Shown: positions 38,501-44,503, counted from the first letter of the stretch. The stretch is 64,000 nt of DNA from Pseudomonas frederiksbergensis (GCF_003732275.1 NZ_MOBM01000010.1:1-64000), one strand, 5' to 3'. Numbers and translations are program-made. The notes: generated by a model not told the origin, from the sequence alone.

Positions 38501-38957
38501 GGGCTGGTTCACCAGCATGTTCCCGGTCCGGCTCACCCCCGACAGCGCGGACATCGGCGCGTCGATCGTCAACGTGCAGGCGCAGTTGGCGGCCATCCCG
38601 CAGAAGGGCATCGGCTACGGCGTGTTGCGTCATCTGGCCGGCCCGCAACTGGCCCGCCAATTGGCCGACCTGCCGCAGGCACGGGTGACGTTCAACTATC
38701 TGGGGCAGTTCGACCAGAGCTTCGACGAGCAGGCGCTGCTGGTGCCGGCGCTGGAAGAAACTGGCGACAACTACAGCCTGCAGGCCAATCTGGGCAACTG
38801 GCTGGAGATTGTCGGCCAGGTTTACGACGGTCAGTTGGCGCTGCGTTGCATCTACAGCACCCAGCGTTATCGGGCCAGCACCATGGAGCGGTTCATGCAG
38901 GATTATCAGCGCGAGCTTGAGGCGTTGATCGAGCATTGCATGGCGCAGGTGGGCTGA
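26571..38957 (+). CDS. Pyoverdine NRPS 3: C-A-T-E-C-A-T-C-A-T-E, predicted D-Thr, Ala, D-(OH)Orn; no thioesterase
   Basis: Three modules, 4128 residues, GTG start after GAGGGG. Module 1: C (HHIVSDG near 177), A pocket D-F-W-N-V-G-M-V-H-K (threonine), carrier GGDSI (near 1053), epimerase (HHLVVDG near 1233). Module 2: DCL-type C (HHILMDG near 1703), A pocket D-L-W-N-N-A-L-T-Y-K (alanine), carrier GGDSI (near 2552), no epimerase although an epimerase-style linker follows (LTPSDFPLARL). Module 3: DCL-type C (HHILMDG near 2781), A with FDGAHERW and pocket D-G-E-C-C-G-G-V-T-K (basic, fits hydroxyornithine), carrier GGDSI (near 3633), terminal epimerase-like domain with HHLVVDT instead of HHLVVDG. 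There is no GxSxG thioesterase domain at the end, so release needs another enzyme or spontaneous cyclisation. Confidence 0.95.
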   Translation: MQELIESVGQLSAKQRKALAVLLKQKGVNLFDIAPVFKRTAEEPLLLSYAQQRQWFLWQWAPHSAAYNIPTALRLQGPLDVAALQRSVQALIERHETLRTVFTQDAGQPLQTILPAGSFALDIHELSPELAANPQASIQAFVQTQSQQAFDLQTGPLLRAALLQVTPHDHVLVLTLHHIVSDGWSLQVMIEELVQLYAGFNLGHDAGLPALPIQYADYALWQRQWMEAGEQERQLAYWQQQLGGEQPVLELPADRARPVEQSFAGASHNLILDPTLSDSLKAFARRENVTLFVLLLASFQALLHRYSGQADIRVGVPVANRGRVEIERLIGFFVNTQALKADVDGQASFVDLLRQVRQTAQEAQAHQDLPFEQLVEALEPGRSLSHSPLFQVMFNHQAESRISVETRLNGLSIEPLEWQSATAQFDLVLNTTEQAHGIEAVLKYATDLFEPATIERLAQHWRNLLRAIVQDPTQRIAQLPVLDDEQQQQLLAHWNPSPVMHPVSQCIHQLIEAQAEHRPDAPAVVFAGQRLIYAELNHRANQWAHQLIARGVGPDVRVGVAVERSLEMIVAIVAVLKAGGAYVPLDPSYPDDRLRYMIEDSGIELLLTQGHLLAQLPIPPGLACLDLNQPLLESSTANPPCRTTADNLAYVIYTSGSTGKPKGALLSHGNVIRLFSATDHWFGFGPEDSWTLFHSYAFDFSVWEIFGALLHGGKLVVVPHDVTRSPEEFYTLLCDEQVTVLNQTPSAFKPLMQVASASSRNHALRYVVFGGEALEVQSLRPWFERFGDRAPTLINMYGITETTVHVTYRPLSLADLQQTHSSPIGEPIVDLSWYLLDDALNLVPQGCIGELYIAGAGLARGYLNQPGMSATRFVPDPFNPVAGERLYRTGDLARLRGDGVIEYIGRIDHQVKIRGFRIELGEIETQLLKHDAVREAVVLAVEGLSGQQLATWIVPSEPLDADAHAGLRDSIKAQLRETLSDYMVPVSWVFLERLPLTANGKLDRKQLPNPDVSLVQEAYAAPRSELEQRLAEIWQDVLKVEQVGLNDNFFELGGDSIISIQVVSRARQAGIRFSPKDIFQHQTVQRLATVAQQSDAVQAMQGDVLGAAVLTPIQQYFFATDIPERQHWNQSILLTPAEPLQAAALKQALEHLQRHHDALRLRYRQTAGVWGQEHAAVDQPNTLLRTVALPDSEALPALCLALQRSLNLSDGPLIRAALVDLPDASQRLLLVIHHLVVDGVSWRILLEDLQTTYQQLSTGTPLRLPAKTTAFKDWGERLQGYARSAGLETELDYWRGQLAEAPADLPLDNPDGQLQNRFERSVDTRLDAERTRQLLQQAPAVYRTQVNDLLLTALARVLCEWTASDSALVQLEGHGREDLFDDLDLSRTVGWFTSMFPVRLTPQASLEASIKGIKEQLRSIPNKGIGFGLLRYLGSDAAQAALSGLSQPKVTFNYLGQFDNNFDEGTLWVPATEDKGAGQDEQAPMSNWLTIDGRVYQGQLSLTWTYSSDVFEEATINALARAYEVALGELIDHCLSHPSGGLTPSDVPLAGLSQAHLDSLPITAQRIEDIYPLAPMQQGILFHSLYDADASAYVYQMLLDIDGLDVPRFQQAWQRVVDRHEVLRAGFIWGRDGLDTPLQVIYRQLTLEMPEVDVRAEPDLQAVLEARALADRERGFDLQNPPLLRLCLLRTADDRHRLIFTCHHILMDGWSNSRMFGEVLQDYAGHPVPSAQGRYRDFLAWLQRQDKDAAQAFWRGQLAELDEPTRLASACHGQTVPGPGKGVHKLTFDAAFTQRLNGFSRQQQVTLNSLVQAAWLLVLQRYTGQSSVAFGATVSGRPVDLPGIEQQLGLFINTLPVIASPPATCSVSDWVRSVQDKNLLLRDYEQTPLQDIQRLAALNGEALFDTLLVFENYPVSDTLEANPGGLRFSGLEHREQTNYGLTLIAGAGEVLSLDFNYLTEHFAERSIVGLAAHLEEVLRQFLDAPQRLLGEIGLLPASELRTLAEWNDHHAAYPVQALIHQGFEAQVEARPQAIALRHAGAGLTYAELNRRANQLARHLQTLGVGAEIRVGVAMPRSAELVIALMAVLKAGGTYVPLDPDYPADRVAYMLDDSQARVLLTQQHLLSQLPETQAQVVWVEAGGQAFANLAPHNLEGRIDSANLAYVIYTSGSTGKPKGVAIAHRNVQALIHWSHEVYSEEDLQGVLASTSVCFDLSVWEIFVTLARGGSIIMARNALELPDLPERDQVRLINTVPSAIAALQRAGQIPHGVRIINLAGEPLKQSLVDTLYRETSVEHVYDLYGPSEDTTYSTCTRREAGGQANIGRPLVNTTAHLLDAQLQAAPIGVAAELYLAGDGITRGYLFRPGLTAERFVPNPLASNGERMYRTGDLTRLRDDGLIEYVGRIDHQVKVRGFRIELGEIEAHLLAYDSVREGVVLAVEGHSGQQLVAYVVPTQADLNSQEQDDLSEALKTGLKAHLPDYMVPGQWLFIEQLPLTPNGKLDRKALPTPDVNQLQRDYVAPRTALEQQIAGIWQDILKLTRVGVTDNFFTLGGDSIISIQVVSRARQAGIRFTPRDLFQQQTVERLARVVQMNVSLENDESPVRGSTAFKRSSQPGSHELTPSDFPLARLDQTQLDALPVPAAAIEDIYPLSPMQEGMLFHTLSDNGSSLYVNQVSLPVKGLDVGRFRAAWEYIIERQAILRTSFHWQDGLTKPLQIVQYHAALQMQVLDWRGQDISDAQIAEFATEDRALGFDLAEAKLQRVTLLRLSDDQYQMVWTSHHILMDGWSSSRLFGEVLQYYSKGQVSGENGRYRDFIAWLQAQDQDAQELFWKARLAAVNEPTALSQAIHPRHSADVSGHDAIYSNWDIAQTARLLQFCRDLRITPNTLIQGAWLLLLQRYTGQRTVTFGATVSGRPENLPNVGNMLGLFINTLPIIQTPEPDQRLADWLNQVQAYNLDIRDYSQAPLADVQRWSNLGGQALFDSIVVFENFPIDDRLQEENDTDLTFGKSIGHGVTNVPMDLAVMLGDELSIEYLYLCSHFSAEAVEGIRLTLENTLEAMMRAPYERLGNLQRLSPEQWLSMQTWSAKPPAEHQPQLLPELISRHALSQPEAIAVQCAGLSLSYGELERRANRLAHCLIEHGAGPEVVIGVALPRSLEMVVSFLAVLKSGAAYVPLDIDYPPERLAYMIEDSGMALLLTQSSLRATLPAPEGLLRLELDQLDESRYGDEAPVCRVLEQGLAYLVYTSGSTGRPKGVAVTQGPLSMHCQAIAKLYEMDTRSCELHFMSFAFDGAHERWLSTLYSGGRLVVRDGCLWTPEQTWQALHEYGVTIACFPPAYLKQLAEYAAASGIAPPPVRIYCFGGDAVPDQTFEQVKAALRPEYFTNGYGPTETVVTPMLWKVPVSQQCEAAYAPIGRAVGARSLYVLDEDLNPLPPGFAGELYIGGYGVARGYHGRPDLTCERFVPNPFASGERLYRTGDLVRLRQDGVIDYVGRIDHQVKVRGFRIELGEVEASLRQLAQVSDALVIARDNASGKQLIGYVVTDAGQELGDELKAGLRTTLPEYMVPAQIVCLSAFPVTPNGKLDRKALPEPEFKSEEYVAPRNQQEQLLADIWAQVLQVEQVGISDNFFELGGDSILSLQVISRVRNHPTLQMELKLRDLMRYQTIAGIVEQDVVKAGTAQPSVDLTHVASEGLFTLLPIQEWFFAEGMAEPHHYNQSLLLSARQALDLDALEQALGWIENHHDALRLRFCQEGGRWLQRYAAPTDRREPVLWRREAENSEQVEALANLTQRSLKLDDGPAWRAVHIALQDGQARLLMVIHHLVVDTVSWRILLDDLKVAYEACVMGIEPQLPIRTSSYRAFAEALQAQAPVIAEQELGYWLEQLDQPGVDLPCDNRRGKNQVRHQAQARLKLSREHTEQLLKQAPAVYRTQINDLLLSALSRALCRWSEQSSALILLEGHGREDLFESIDLSRSLGWFTSMFPVRLTPDSADIGASIVNVQAQLAAIPQKGIGYGVLRHLAGPQLARQLADLPQARVTFNYLGQFDQSFDEQALLVPALEETGDNYSLQANLGNWLEIVGQVYDGQLALRCIYSTQRYRASTMERFMQDYQRELEALIEHCMAQVG

Positions 38958-39032
38958 GTGCCGGGTTTTTAATCATTGCCGGGGGGCGTTGCTCAGGCGC
39001 GTCCCTTTTTTACGGACATAAGGATTCTTTCG

Positions 39033-39989
39033 ATGTCGTTACACCCTGATCTGGAAGCCTTCCTCGACCTGGCGCAAGACGGCCAGGACGCAGGCCTGCC
39101 GGCGCTGCATCAACTGACACCGGTCGAGGCCCGGGCGATCTTCGAACACACCACCGCGCAATTGCGTTGGGATGCTCCTCAGGATATTGACGTGCTGGAG
39201 GTCAACACCACGGCCCGGGACGGTGCGCCACTGGCGTTGCGTTTATATCGGCCGAGCGGGGCGATGGCGCCGATGCCGGTGCTGGTGTATTTCCATGGCG
39301 GTGGTTTTGTAGTGGGCAGCCTGGACTCCCATGACGGCGTCTGCCGCGAATTCTGCCGACGTACGCCGTGCGCGGTGTTGTCCGTTGGCTATCGGCTGGC
39401 GCCGGAGCACCGCTTCCCGACAGCGCTGGAGGACGGTGAAGACGCTTTGTCCTGGCTGGCGGAACAGGCGCTGGCCTTGGGGCTGGACGCTGGTCGCGTT
39501 GCATTCGGTGGTGACAGCGCCGGTGCCACATTGGCGACGGTGCTGGCTTTGCAAGCGGTGGTTCAACCAAACACCGTGGCCATCGTCCCCAAGGTGCAGC
39601 TGCTGTGTTATCCGGTCACTGATGCCTCGCGCACCCACGATTCGCGTTTGTTGTTCAGTGAAGGGTATTTGCTGGAGAACGACACACTGGACTGGTTCTA
39701 CCAGCACTACGCCCGCAGCCCCGAAGACCTGCTGGACTGGCGTTTCTCACCGTTGCTGGCTGAGGACCTGCGCGGTGTGGCACCGGCGATTGTGCTGCTG
39801 GCCGGGTTCGATCCGTTGCTCGATGAAGGCCAGGCCTACGTCGACAAACTGCGCGCGCAGGGGGGGAGTGTCGAACTCGAACATTGCCCGGGTTTGACCC
39901 ATGATTTGCTCAGGCTGGCGTCGGTCATGCCGGATGTACTGAGCGTGCATGAAAGCTTGAGTCGGGCGCTGGCTCGGCATTTGGGCTGA
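39033..39989 (+). CDS. HSL-family alpha/beta hydrolase at the end of the NRPS operon
   Basis: Protein of 318 residues of the hormone-sensitive-lipase esterase family. Features are the oxyanion-hole motif FHGGGF (near residue 88), nucleophile elbow GGDSAGA (Ser near 162), an acidic residue in AGFDPLLDEG and His in GLTHDLL near the C-terminus. There is no signal peptide, so it should be cytoplasmic. It lies 75 bases after NRPS 3 on the same strand with AAGGA before the ATG. It could release or cyclise the peptide that NRPS 3 cannot release itself, or act on acyl precursors; both are inference. Confidence 0.85.
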   Translation: MSLHPDLEAFLDLAQDGQDAGLPALHQLTPVEARAIFEHTTAQLRWDAPQDIDVLEVNTTARDGAPLALRLYRPSGAMAPMPVLVYFHGGGFVVGSLDSHDGVCREFCRRTPCAVLSVGYRLAPEHRFPTALEDGEDALSWLAEQALALGLDAGRVAFGGDSAGATLATVLALQAVVQPNTVAIVPKVQLLCYPVTDASRTHDSRLLFSEGYLLENDTLDWFYQHYARSPEDLLDWRFSPLLAEDLRGVAPAIVLLAGFDPLLDEGQAYVDKLRAQGGSVELEHCPGLTHDLLRLASVMPDVLSVHESLSRALARHLG

Positions 39990-40035
39990 GCATAGAAACT
40001 GCACAACAAGTCCCTTTGCCATAGAGCTTCAAGAT

Positions 40036-40139
40036 CAAAAGATCGCAGCCTTCGGCAGCTCCTACAGGTTCAGTATTCGCCGCCATATCGCGGTTGAACA
40101 CAAATCCCCGTAGGAGCTGGCGAAGGCTGCGATCTTTTG
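40036..40139. repeat. Inverted REP pair of the AAAAGATCGCAGCC type
   Basis: CAAAAGATCGCAGCCTTCGG at the left and CGAAGGCTGCGATCTTTTG at the right form arms of about 30 bp, with the inner ends GCAGCTCCTAC/GTAGGAGCTG. It is a REP family distinct from the GTGGGAGCG type. It lies between the convergent hydrolase and DUF6124 genes, where it may block read-through. Confidence 0.88.
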
Positions 40140-40149
40140 CTTTTTCTGG

Positions 40150-40509
40150 CTAGCCTCGCGGATCGAGGTTATCCAGCACCCGGTTGACGGCCAACTCCCC
40201 AAGCATGACCACCGATTGAATCCCCAACATCATGTTGCGATGTGGCATGTCCATCAACCCGGCGAACTCACTGAGCATCATGCTCGCTGACGCCAGGGTT
40301 TCACAGGCGTTGACCAGCAGGGTCTCGTTATCGACCTCGGCGCCGACATGGTAAATGGTGCTGGGTTTGCGCACGGTGTCTTTGGGAATGGGCGGCTTGA
40401 GGTAATGGTCGAGGGCGCGGTCGGCGGCTTCGTGGAGTTTTTTGGAATCGAGGGATTCGTAGGGGGAAACGTCGTCGGTTTCCGGAGGATTTGGTGTTGG
40501 TTTGAACAT
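40150..40509 (-). CDS. DUF6124-like Pseudomonas protein, copy 2
   Basis: Protein of 119 residues beginning MFKPTPNPPETDDVSPYES, a paralogue of the protein at 10651-11025. The first 40 residues are almost the same, with SKKLHEAADRALDHYL; the C-terminal half is more divergent (MLGIQSVVMLGELAVNRVLDNLD). AAGGAG precedes the ATG and is covered by the predicted leader pairing. No function is known. The two copies flank the NRPS half of the siderophore locus, which may be chance. Confidence 0.85.
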   Translation of the reverse strand: MFKPTPNPPETDDVSPYESLDSKKLHEAADRALDHYLKPPIPKDTVRKPSTIYHVGAEVDNETLLVNACETLASASMMLSEFAGLMDMPHRNMMLGIQSVVMLGELAVNRVLDNLDPRG

Positions 40510-40743
40510 GGTAAAACTCCTTGATCAATGGAGTCGCCACATGTCGCTGCTAAACGAGAAAGGGTGGCGACTGTACGCGGGTTAGCAGACCAGGGATCAA
40601 GGAACCCGGCGCACCGAAGTGCCCCACGCACAGTCACCATAACGCAGACCAGCGTAGGCAAAAGTAGCCGGCTGATCGAGAGATGACACTGCGTGCCTTG
40701 ATATTTACCGAGCTGCTAAACCCGATCGCTGATTGGGCAGCGA
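40510..40743 (-). promoter_or_regulatory. Structured leader of DUF6124 copy 2
   Basis: Read on the minus strand, the same elements as at 10410-10650 occur in the same order. They are GGTCGCTG/CAGCGATC; GCAC-TTCG-GTGC (40622-40611); TCCTTGATC (40603-40595) pairing with GATCAAGGA (40526-40518), which contains most of the Shine-Dalgarno; and inside it AGTCGCCAC/GTGGCGACT (40572-40564 with 40540-40532). Stem sequences differ from copy 1 but remain complementary. Pairings were found by eye. Confidence 0.6.
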
Positions 40744-40840
40744 CCCGGAAACGATAGAGCCCGCCCCCAAGGCGCACAAGCCGGCGGATTCTGGCGTAGT
40801 CGTAGGCAACAGCGCAACGATGTGTAGCCTGAGTGAGTGT

Positions 40841-41029
40841 CTGGAAGTGTCGTTTAAACAGCGCCTGTTTAGCGGTCTGACACTGAGCCTTGTGGTGGCT
40901 GTACCGGCCTCATCGCGAGCAGGCTCGCTCCCACAGGGGAGCTGCGGTGAATCCATTTTTTGCGAACGCCGCAGATCAATTGTGGGAGCGAGCCTGCTCG
41001 CGATGAGGCCCGAAAGAACACCCTCAAAC
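40841..41029. repeat. 189-bp REPIN-containing block, copy A
   Basis: A 30-bp perfect inverted repeat (40906-40935 with 40981-41010; core TCGCGAGCAGGCTCGCTCCC) with a 45-base spacer. On the left it is flanked by sequence including TGTTTAGCGGTCT and on the right by AGAACACCCTCAAAC. The same layout and exact length recur at 41731-41919. Open frames across it mostly translate the REP and are not taken as genes. Confidence 0.8.
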
Positions 41030-41090
41030 CCAGAAATCACCGGATAAACGAATGTGCCCGCTTTCCCGAAGCATCTGGTTAAGTCATCTT

Positions 41091-41714
41091 TCAAAGCTCG
41101 AATAGCTCTGTAGGCAGACCAGGTTCTTGCCTGAGTAGAGGCCACGCTGTCGTCCACCCCTTGGACTGCAAGCGCTCCTGGTACATCGCTTTTTTTTCTT
41201 CAGTAAATCTCCAAGTGGGTCTGATGATCAGGTTAAAAAGATCATCCAGTCCCAACGGGGCAGAGACCTCACAGGTGTTTCCTTCGCGCAATCTGACGGC
41301 TATTGCCGTTGCTGTCTCTGGCCAGTAACGCATTGCATCCGTAGTGGAGATGTAAGGCTTATCGCCGTTCTGAACATGCATTCTCGCCTGATTTTTTACT
41401 GACCAGAGGACTGTCGGGTCCAGATCTCGCAGAGCTGCTTCTAAAGCCCTGTCATCTGAGGGAGTGCAGTGACATGGATCAAACCAGATTACGTCGACGT
41501 CGCTCGAGATGGGGGACGGGTAGCGCCCGTGCAAGTAATCCCAAACCGCGTTCCGGACAAAACCTGCACCGACCCAACAATCCGGCAACCCCAAGGAATG
41601 AACAAGCTGGAGTAGGCGCCATCGAGCGGGGTCTTCTGAAATGATTGTCTGGATTCTTGAAGCGTTATTCACTGGCACCTCCAAGCCATCGTTGGGTAGA
41701 AAGATTCTCCTCAC
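41091..41714 (-). CDS. Nucleotidyltransferase-like family protein (DUF925 type)
   Basis: Protein of up to 207 residues. The N-terminal part shows a nucleotidyltransferase fold: VGAGFVRNAVWDYL followed by SSDVDVIWFD, a D-x-D metal motif. C-terminal RPTWRF and ERLQSKGW are typical of the uncharacterised bacterial family formerly called DUF925. The substrate is unknown. The frame opens with GTG at 41714; a GTG at 41672 has a better site (TTGGAGG), so the true protein may be 193 residues. Lower GC than its neighbours and flanking REPIN blocks suggest an insertion. Confidence 0.72.
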   Translation of the reverse strand: MRRIFLPNDGLEVPVNNASRIQTIISEDPARWRLLQLVHSLGLPDCWVGAGFVRNAVWDYLHGRYPSPISSDVDVIWFDPCHCTPSDDRALEAALRDLDPTVLWSVKNQARMHVQNGDKPYISTTDAMRYWPETATAIAVRLREGNTCEVSAPLGLDDLFNLIIRPTWRFTEEKKAMYQERLQSKGWTTAWPLLRQEPGLPTELFEL

Positions 41715-41730
41715 TACATCTTATGGTGTG

Positions 41731-41919
41731 CAGGAGATGTCGATGAAACATCATTTGTTTAGCAGTCTCACTTTGGATTTTGTAGTGGATGGACGGGCCT
41801 CTTCGCGAGCAAGCCCGCTCCCACAGTAGATCTCAGCCGTACACAAATAGTGTGTTCACCGAAGATCCCCTGTGGGAGCGGGCTTGCTCGCGAAGAGGCC
41901 CGCTAGAACACCCTCGAAC
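41731..41919. repeat. 189-bp REPIN-containing block, copy B
   Basis: A 31-bp perfect inverted repeat (41795-41825 with 41871-41901) with a 45-base spacer related to that at 52293. Flanks match copy A (TTTGTTTAGCAGTCT on the left, AGAACACCCTCGAAC on the right). The two blocks bracket the nucleotidyltransferase gene in direct orientation. Confidence 0.8.
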
Positions 41920-41950
41920 TTTCAGTTAAACCACCGTCCTTTTCTCACTC

Positions 41951-41982
41951 AAAAAAACGCCCCGCAATTGCAGGGCGTTTTC
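41951..41982 (-). terminator. fpvA terminator
   Basis: On the minus strand AAAACGCCCTGC-AATT-GCGGGGCGTTTTTTT is a hairpin with a seven-T tail, 14 bases after the fpvA stop codon. It is a good intrinsic terminator. Confidence 0.85.
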
Positions 41983-41995
41983 ATTGGCGCTGCAA

Positions 41996-44476
41996 TCAGA
42001 AGTCAGCCTTGACCGACATCACGAAGTTGCGCGGTTCGCCGTAGAAGTTACCGAAACCTTCGGTACCGACCGTGGCGTAGTAGCGTTTGTCGAACAGGTT
42101 GTTGCCGTTCAGCGCCACGGACCAGGTGTCGTCGATGCGGTAGCCGATGCGCCCGTTCCAGACCGCAAAGCCGGCCTGGGTGACGTTGTTGTTGCTGGTC
42201 GGCGAGACGCGGTAGTTGCCGCTCTGGGCGTTGACGCCGGCACCGACGGTGACGCGTTCCAGGGGACCGCTGAGGGCATAGTCGCCCCATACGCGCAGCA
42301 GGTGGCGCGGCACATACGAGTTATACGACACACCGTCCTGACTGACATCGGCGTCTTCCAGCACCTTGGTCTGGGTGTAGGTGTAGCCGGCCAGCAATTG
42401 CAGGCGGTCAATGACTTCACCGCTGACTTCAGCTTCGAAGCCCTGGGCGCGCACTTTGCCGGAGTTCAGCGAGCAGGTGCTGTCCGGGCAGGCCGGGTCA
42501 TCCTGGGCTTCGTCTTTCTGGATAGTGCGGAACAGGTTGAAGGAGCTGTTCAGGCGACCGTCGAACCATTCGCCCTTGATCCCCAGTTCATAGCTCTGAC
42601 CGATCAATGGCTTGAGGGTCGAACCGGTGATGGTCTTGTAGTTGCCTTGCGGGGTGAAGATATCCGCGTAGCTGGTGTAGACGGTCAGGTTGTCGTTGAT
42701 GTCGAACAGCAGGGCGGCAAACGGGGTGACTTGCCCGGTTTCCTTGGCCTCGGAACTGATCGGTGTGCCTTCGCCGCGCCAGAACGAGACGGAGTCGGTT
42801 TCGGACTTGTACCAGCTGACGCGGCTGCCCAGTACGAAGGTCAGCGGATCGGCCAGTTTCAGGCGTGCCATGGAGTAGGCGCCGTATTGCTTGATCCGCA
42901 TGTCCACCGGTCCACCCCGGGTGGCGTTGGGCAGGTAGAAACTTTCATCCGGCTGGGGCAGGTGATGGTTGGGGTTCAGCACATTCTGAGTTTGAGGCAG
43001 GAGGGCCACGGCGAAGAAGTCATCTTTGTGGGAGCGGCTGGCGTTGGCGCCGACGATCAGCTCGTGCTCTTGGCCGAAAGCGTTGAACTTGCCATCCACA
43101 TAAGCGTCGAGGCCGTAGTCGACCTGATCGTAGTCAAAGATGCTGCCGATCATCAGGGTACTGGAGCTGGTGGCGCCTACCGGTACCGAACCGCTCGGGA
43201 AGGCGTATTCCATGTCCTGGGTGTTTTTCGAATACACACCCGCAACTTTCAGCGCCCAGTTGTCATTGAACTCATGCTTCAAGTCGCCGAAGTACGTGGC
43301 CCGCTTGCTGCGCTGGTTGTTCCAGGCCGTGTTCAGGCACGTGGAGCGTGAGAGTTTCAGGTCGCTGCCATCGGCGTAACGCGGCAGGCCGCCCCAGCAT
43401 GGGGTGGCATCGATGTCTTCATAGGCCATGCCCAGGCCCAGGGTGGTGTAGTCGCTCAGGTCGAAGTCCAGCGCGCCGTAGTAGATCTGGTCCCTGCGTT
43501 CGCCCACGTCATAGAAATACTGACGGGTCTGCTGGGTCACCACGGCCCGGCCACGGATGGTGCCGGCGTCGTTCAGCGGGCCGCCGGTGTCGACCTGACC
43601 ACGGTAGTTGTCCCAGGTACCGGCAGACAACGACAGTTGGGTGTGCGGGGTGTCCTGGCCGCGCTTGCGCACGAAGTTCACGCCGCCCGCGGTGCCTCCG
43701 GCGCCTTTCATCATCCCGGCCGCGCCGCGCAACACTTCGACCCGATCATAGATCGCCATGTCGCTGCTGAAGGCATCGGCCTGCACATAGCTGCTGCCGA
43801 TGTCCAGCGGCACGCCGTCGTACTGGTACTGGCCGGTCATGCGGAAACCCCGGGAGTAGAAATACTTGCCGCCCATGGGCGAGTCGTAAACGGTGATGCC
43901 CGGGGTCTTTTCCATGACCTGTTCGATGGTGTTCAGGTTCTGGTCATCGAGCATCTTGCGCGTGATGACGGTGACCGACTGCGGGGTTTCCTTGAGCGAG
44001 TGCTCGCCCTTGCCAATGGTCACCGCCCCGGTGGTGTAGGAGTTGCTGCCTTCGGTGGTCGCGCCCAATCGCTGACCGTTGATGCTGGTCGGTGCCAGTT
44101 CCATCGCATTGCCGGTGGCCGGCGCCAGCAGCGTGACCGTGTTGCCGTCGCGCTGATGGCGAATCCCGGTGCCCTTGAGCAGCGCGCCGAGCGAATCATC
44201 TTCCTGATAGCGGCCGTTGAGGGCACTGGACCGCAGGTTCTGAATGCTCTCCGGGCTGTAGATGATTTGCAGATTGGTCTGTTGACCGAGGGTCTGCAGC
44301 GCCTGAGCCAATGGCTGGGCCGGGATGTTCAGGGTCCATTCCTGAGCCTGGACATACGGCGTCATGGCCAGGGTCATCGCCAGGCCGAAGCCGGTGGACG
44401 TCATGCGCGAGCGGGTCGTTCGGCTCATTAACAGGGCGCGGGTCAGAGGTCGAAGCATGAAACGGGATGCGGACAT
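41996..44476 (-). CDS. fpvA: FpvA-type ferripyoverdine TonB-dependent receptor with signalling domain
   Basis: Outer-membrane receptor of 826 residues. It has an N-terminal export signal (to about residue 45, ...TPYVQAQ), the secretin/TonB N-terminal signalling domain (about 48-105), a plug domain (about 150-270, SVTVITRKMLDD, VEVLRGAAGMMKG) and a 22-strand barrel ending in the terminal Phe of SVKADF. It takes up ferric pyoverdine with TonB energy. The signalling domain marks it as a trigger of a sigma/anti-sigma pathway, here presumably FpvI via an FpvR encoded elsewhere. It lies 114 bases after pvdE on the same strand and has its own Fur-like site. Confidence 0.95.
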   Translation of the reverse strand: MSASRFMLRPLTRALLMSRTTRSRMTSTGFGLAMTLAMTPYVQAQEWTLNIPAQPLAQALQTLGQQTNLQIIYSPESIQNLRSSALNGRYQEDDSLGALLKGTGIRHQRDGNTVTLLAPATGNAMELAPTSINGQRLGATTEGSNSYTTGAVTIGKGEHSLKETPQSVTVITRKMLDDQNLNTIEQVMEKTPGITVYDSPMGGKYFYSRGFRMTGQYQYDGVPLDIGSSYVQADAFSSDMAIYDRVEVLRGAAGMMKGAGGTAGGVNFVRKRGQDTPHTQLSLSAGTWDNYRGQVDTGGPLNDAGTIRGRAVVTQQTRQYFYDVGERRDQIYYGALDFDLSDYTTLGLGMAYEDIDATPCWGGLPRYADGSDLKLSRSTCLNTAWNNQRSKRATYFGDLKHEFNDNWALKVAGVYSKNTQDMEYAFPSGSVPVGATSSSTLMIGSIFDYDQVDYGLDAYVDGKFNAFGQEHELIVGANASRSHKDDFFAVALLPQTQNVLNPNHHLPQPDESFYLPNATRGGPVDMRIKQYGAYSMARLKLADPLTFVLGSRVSWYKSETDSVSFWRGEGTPISSEAKETGQVTPFAALLFDINDNLTVYTSYADIFTPQGNYKTITGSTLKPLIGQSYELGIKGEWFDGRLNSSFNLFRTIQKDEAQDDPACPDSTCSLNSGKVRAQGFEAEVSGEVIDRLQLLAGYTYTQTKVLEDADVSQDGVSYNSYVPRHLLRVWGDYALSGPLERVTVGAGVNAQSGNYRVSPTSNNNVTQAGFAVWNGRIGYRIDDTWSVALNGNNLFDKRYYATVGTEGFGNFYGEPRNFVMSVKADF

Positions 44477-44503
44477 GAGGTTAAGACCTTGGCAGGTATA
44501 GTT

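Noticed and set aside
40733..41047. Plus-strand frame of 104 codons (MGSDPETIEP...) running through a REPIN
   Set aside because: The second half only translates the REP arms; no Shine-Dalgarno. Similar REP-derived frames occur at 41641 and 46398. It overlaps the start of the DUF6124 leader on the other strand.
41984..43351. Plus-strand frame of 455 codons opposite fpvA
   Set aside because: Antisense shadow of the receptor gene.
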